From an uncultured Halomicronema sp. (GTDB lineage: Bacteria; Cyanobacteriota; Cyanobacteriia; Phormidesmidales; Phormidesmidaceae), in the NCBI GenBank assembly GCA_937897665.1, contig CALCPB010000686.1:1-7848 (forward strand): a stretch of 7,848 nucleotides of DNA. Reading direction: 5' to 3'. Below are positions 6,257 through 7,848 of this stretch, piece after piece (within the stretch, counting starts at the first letter, position 1; each line of letters begins with the position of its first letter). The notes beneath the pieces were generated by a model. That model saw only the letters and a list, made by a program, of their open reading frames with translations, did no database searches and was not told where the DNA came from. Both the position numbers and the translations under genes were made by a program.

Positions 6257-6461
6257 GATCAACGGGCAATGCTGAAGAAGCCCAGAGAGGTTCTCCCAAA
6301 TAGGGTTTCCAGTCAAGGAGAGCAACCGCGATCGCTCAAGCATCACTTTCGGGCGGTGGATCAGCTGGCAACGCTGAAGAAGCCAAAAGAGGTGCTCCAG
6401 AATAGGGATTTCCAGTCAAGGAGAGCAACCGCGATCGCTCAAGCATCACTTTCGGGCGGTG
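6257..6461. repeat. Tandem duplication of about 102 bases including the corA 3' end
   Basis: Copy one is 6257-6358 and copy two is 6359-6461. The last 53 bases are identical (6306-6358 and 6409-6461); the other half differs at eight positions plus one indel. Copy two overlaps corA: its final bases encode the last residues (PPPESDA) and the stop at 6441-6439. Copy one therefore carries a relic of the corA tail (6337-6360) lying outside the gene. Each copy holds one GCGATCGC octamer (6328 and 6431). The spacer between corA and apt is mostly made of this duplication. Confidence 0.85.
6383..6430 (-). terminator. Possible corA terminator within the repeat
   Basis: On the - strand, GGTTGCTCTCC (6430-6420) can pair with GGAGCACC (6398-6391) with two bulged Us and a loop of about 21 bases. 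A T-rich stretch with TTTT at 6388-6385 follows. The second repeat copy (6327-6317 with 6297-6289) keeps a comparable stem though its bases differ, but has no T run. The bulges and large loop make this a weak call. Confidence 0.3.
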
Positions 6462-7659
6462 GCGGTGCTGCAAAGTTTTCAAACCAACCCTGTCGCCAGA
6501 AAAAGACCACCAAAATGATTGAGATGGCCGCCATCACGCCCAAACACAGCGGATAGCCCCAATACCAGTCGAGTTCTGGCATATTGAAGGGCGATTCACT
6601 GGTGTCAAAATTCATGCCATATACCCCAGCAATAAAGGTCAGGGGAATAAAGATGGTGGAGATCACCGTAAGTAGCTTCATGACATCATTCATCCGGTTG
6701 CTAACCGACGACAGATACACATCCATTAGGCTTGATGACACCTCACGATAGGTCTCTAAAATGTCCAAGATCTGAATGATGTGGTCATAGACGTCTTGCA
6801 AATAGATGCGATTTTCTTGGGTCAAAAAGTCGCTGCCATCGCGAATCAGAGTGTTAATCACCGTGCGCTGGGGCCAGATATAGCGACGCAGCATCAGCAG
6901 TTCGCGGCGCAAGTCAAGAATCTTTTCCAAGGTATTGCGGCTGGGACGCATGACGACTTCTTCTTCCAGCTCTTCAATATATTCGCCGTACTGCTCTAAC
7001 ACCGGAAAATAGCCGTCCACGATATTATCCAGCAGCGTGTAGGCCAAATATCCGGCCCCCCGCTGGCGTACAAAACCCAAGTTGCGCTGAATGCGATCGC
7101 GCACCGGGTCAAAGCAGTCCCACAAGCTTTCCTCTTGCAGGGTGAGCAGCAAGTGATGGCGAATGATAAAGCCCACCTGTTCTGGACTAAAGCCGAGCCA
7201 CTTTTTAGACGGGCACACCATATGCACAATCATCAACAGATGATCTTCATAAAATTCCAGCTTGGGCCGCTGCGGCACATTTACCACATCCTCTAGCACG
7301 AGGGGATGCAGGCGAAAGGTACTGCCAATCTGCTGCAAGATCGCCTCAGTGCCTAACCCCCTGACGTCGAGCCAAGCCACCATGTTTTGTTCTAAATAGG
7401 GCAAACATTCTTCTGGCGACTGCAACTTTTTGCGCACGGCCTGATCGGCATCAAAACTAATGAAGGCCAGCTCTGTGGGTGCGGCATCGTCGGGAATATT
7501 GAGCGTGCCGGGAATGCTCCCCGGCGCATCATAGTTGAAGTCCAGCAGGCTGATTTCTTCTTCGTCCGACTCGCCATTCATAAACGGGAGTTTGCCTTGC
7601 ACGGGGTTCCGTGTCGGTTTGCCCAGCCAAGTTTTGCCGCGCCTGCGTTTCTTACCCAT
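6439..7659 (-). CDS. corA: CorA-family Mg2+/Co2+ channel
   Basis: A 406-residue inner-membrane divalent cation channel (CorA, pentameric in known structures). Seen: a basic and then acidic N-terminal stretch of about 60 residues (KKRRRGK at 3-9, SDEEE at 31-35), longer than in minimal CorA; the cytoplasmic alpha/beta domain from about 64 to 200, with VAWLDVRGLG (94-103), HPLVLEDV (118-125) and RPKLEFYEDH (131-140); a long helical region at about 205-330 rich in charged residues, including EYIEELEEEV (226-235), which forms the stalk helix; membrane helix one at about 331-347; the selectivity motif YGMNF (347-351) followed by MPEL (360-363); membrane helix two at about 369-388; and a basic end before the PPPPESDA tail. 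The ATG at 7659 is preceded by a purine-rich GAAGGTGG. The last codons lie in the downstream duplication. The gene points away from a possible + strand gene at the window edge. Confidence 0.95.
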   Translation of the reverse strand: MGKKRRRGKTWLGKPTRNPVQGKLPFMNGESDEEEISLLDFNYDAPGSIPGTLNIPDDAAPTELAFISFDADQAVRKKLQSPEECLPYLEQNMVAWLDVRGLGTEAILQQIGSTFRLHPLVLEDVVNVPQRPKLEFYEDHLLMIVHMVCPSKKWLGFSPEQVGFIIRHHLLLTLQEESLWDCFDPVRDRIQRNLGFVRQRGAGYLAYTLLDNIVDGYFPVLEQYGEYIEELEEEVVMRPSRNTLEKILDLRRELLMLRRYIWPQRTVINTLIRDGSDFLTQENRIYLQDVYDHIIQILDILETYREVSSSLMDVYLSSVSNRMNDVMKLLTVISTIFIPLTFIAGVYGMNFDTSESPFNMPELDWYWGYPLCLGVMAAISIILVVFFWRQGWFENFAAPPPPESDA

Positions 7660-7759
7660 ACCGCCACCTTCGTGTGTTCGTTTTGAGCATAAAAGGTGTT
7701 TAAGCGATGCGGGTCTTTTGATTTCGATCAGAGATAAACCCTGAAGAAATGTAACGGAG

Positions 7760-7848
7760 GTGGCACATAGGGACGGGGCATTGAGAGAACTAAATCAACT
7801 CTTTGGGCAAGAGACTTATCCGCCAATGGCGGCCCGTGCGGAATGGTC
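7760..7848 (+). CDS. Possible 5' end of an unidentified gene, cut by the window edge
   Basis: After an in-frame TGA at 7742-7744, a frame stays open to the window end. Candidate starts are GTG 7760, TTG 7781 and ATG 7826. The reading LRELNQLFGQETYPPMAARA from 7781 looks protein-like, and a GGAGG occurs at 7756-7760, but it is too far from the TTG and overlaps the GTG. I do not recognise the family. If real, it is divergent from corA, with promoters for both in 7660-7759. An inverted repeat CCGCCA-A-TGGCGG (7820-7832) lies inside the frame. Confidence 0.35.
   Translation, partial: MAHRDGALRELNQLFGQETYPPMAARAEW

Noticed and set aside
6269..6556. + strand frame across the tandem repeat and the corA end
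   Set aside because: Its apparent internal repeat is only the DNA duplication, and it runs opposite well-supported corA coding sequence.
1..7848. tRNA, rRNA or known riboswitch
   Set aside because: No cloverleaf, rRNA-like stretch or recognisable riboswitch core was found by eye; a covariance-model search would be needed to exclude them firmly.

Overview
The window looks like chromosomal DNA of a cyanobacterium. The palindrome GCGATCGC (the cyanobacterial HIP1 repeat) occurs eight times by eye (starts at about 1274, 1457, 1601, 5072, 5460, 6328, 6431 and 7093). The housekeeping proteins also read like cyanobacterial family members. I cannot assign a genus.

Left part (1-3935), all real genes on the + strand and visibly richer in A+T: a leader with a 28-base tandem repeat and a terminator-like hairpin, a GT39/ArnT-type membrane glycosyltransferase (338-1969), a 239-base AT-rich spacer with two dyads, a GtrB/DPM1-type polyprenyl-phosphate glycosyltransferase (2209-3270), and a VTT (TVP38/TMEM64, DedA superfamily) membrane protein (3270-3935) whose start overlaps the preceding stop by one base. 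Together these could form a lipid-linked glycosylation module. GT2 would make the polyprenyl-phosphate sugar on the cytoplasmic face, and the VTT protein might move the lipid carrier or sugar-lipid across the membrane. The GT39 enzyme would use the lipid-linked sugar on the outer face. The first and last roles follow from family knowledge; the VTT role is inference.

Middle (3942-4434): no intact gene. It holds a badly decayed IS1-family insertion sequence on the - strand. The InsB-like transposase is readable only in pieces across all three minus frames, with in-frame stops and loss of one catalytic Asp. One IS1-like end lies just after the VTT gene.

Right part (4435-7659), all on the - strand, more G+C-rich and housekeeping in character: corA (Mg/Co channel), apt (adenine salvage) and a lone DppB/OppB-type ABC permease. 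Between corA and apt, a tandem duplication of about 102 bases contains the last codons of corA. Directly before the permease start codon lies a G5/C5 hairpin with a T run, inside a second stem that abuts the ATG. At the right edge an unidentified + strand gene may begin, divergent from corA.

The clearest biological lead is the GT39-GT2-VTT cluster. It resembles a Gtr-type glycosylation set in which a VTT protein stands where a GtrA flippase would be expected. It sits in DNA of different composition from the right part and is flanked by a dead IS and short repeats.
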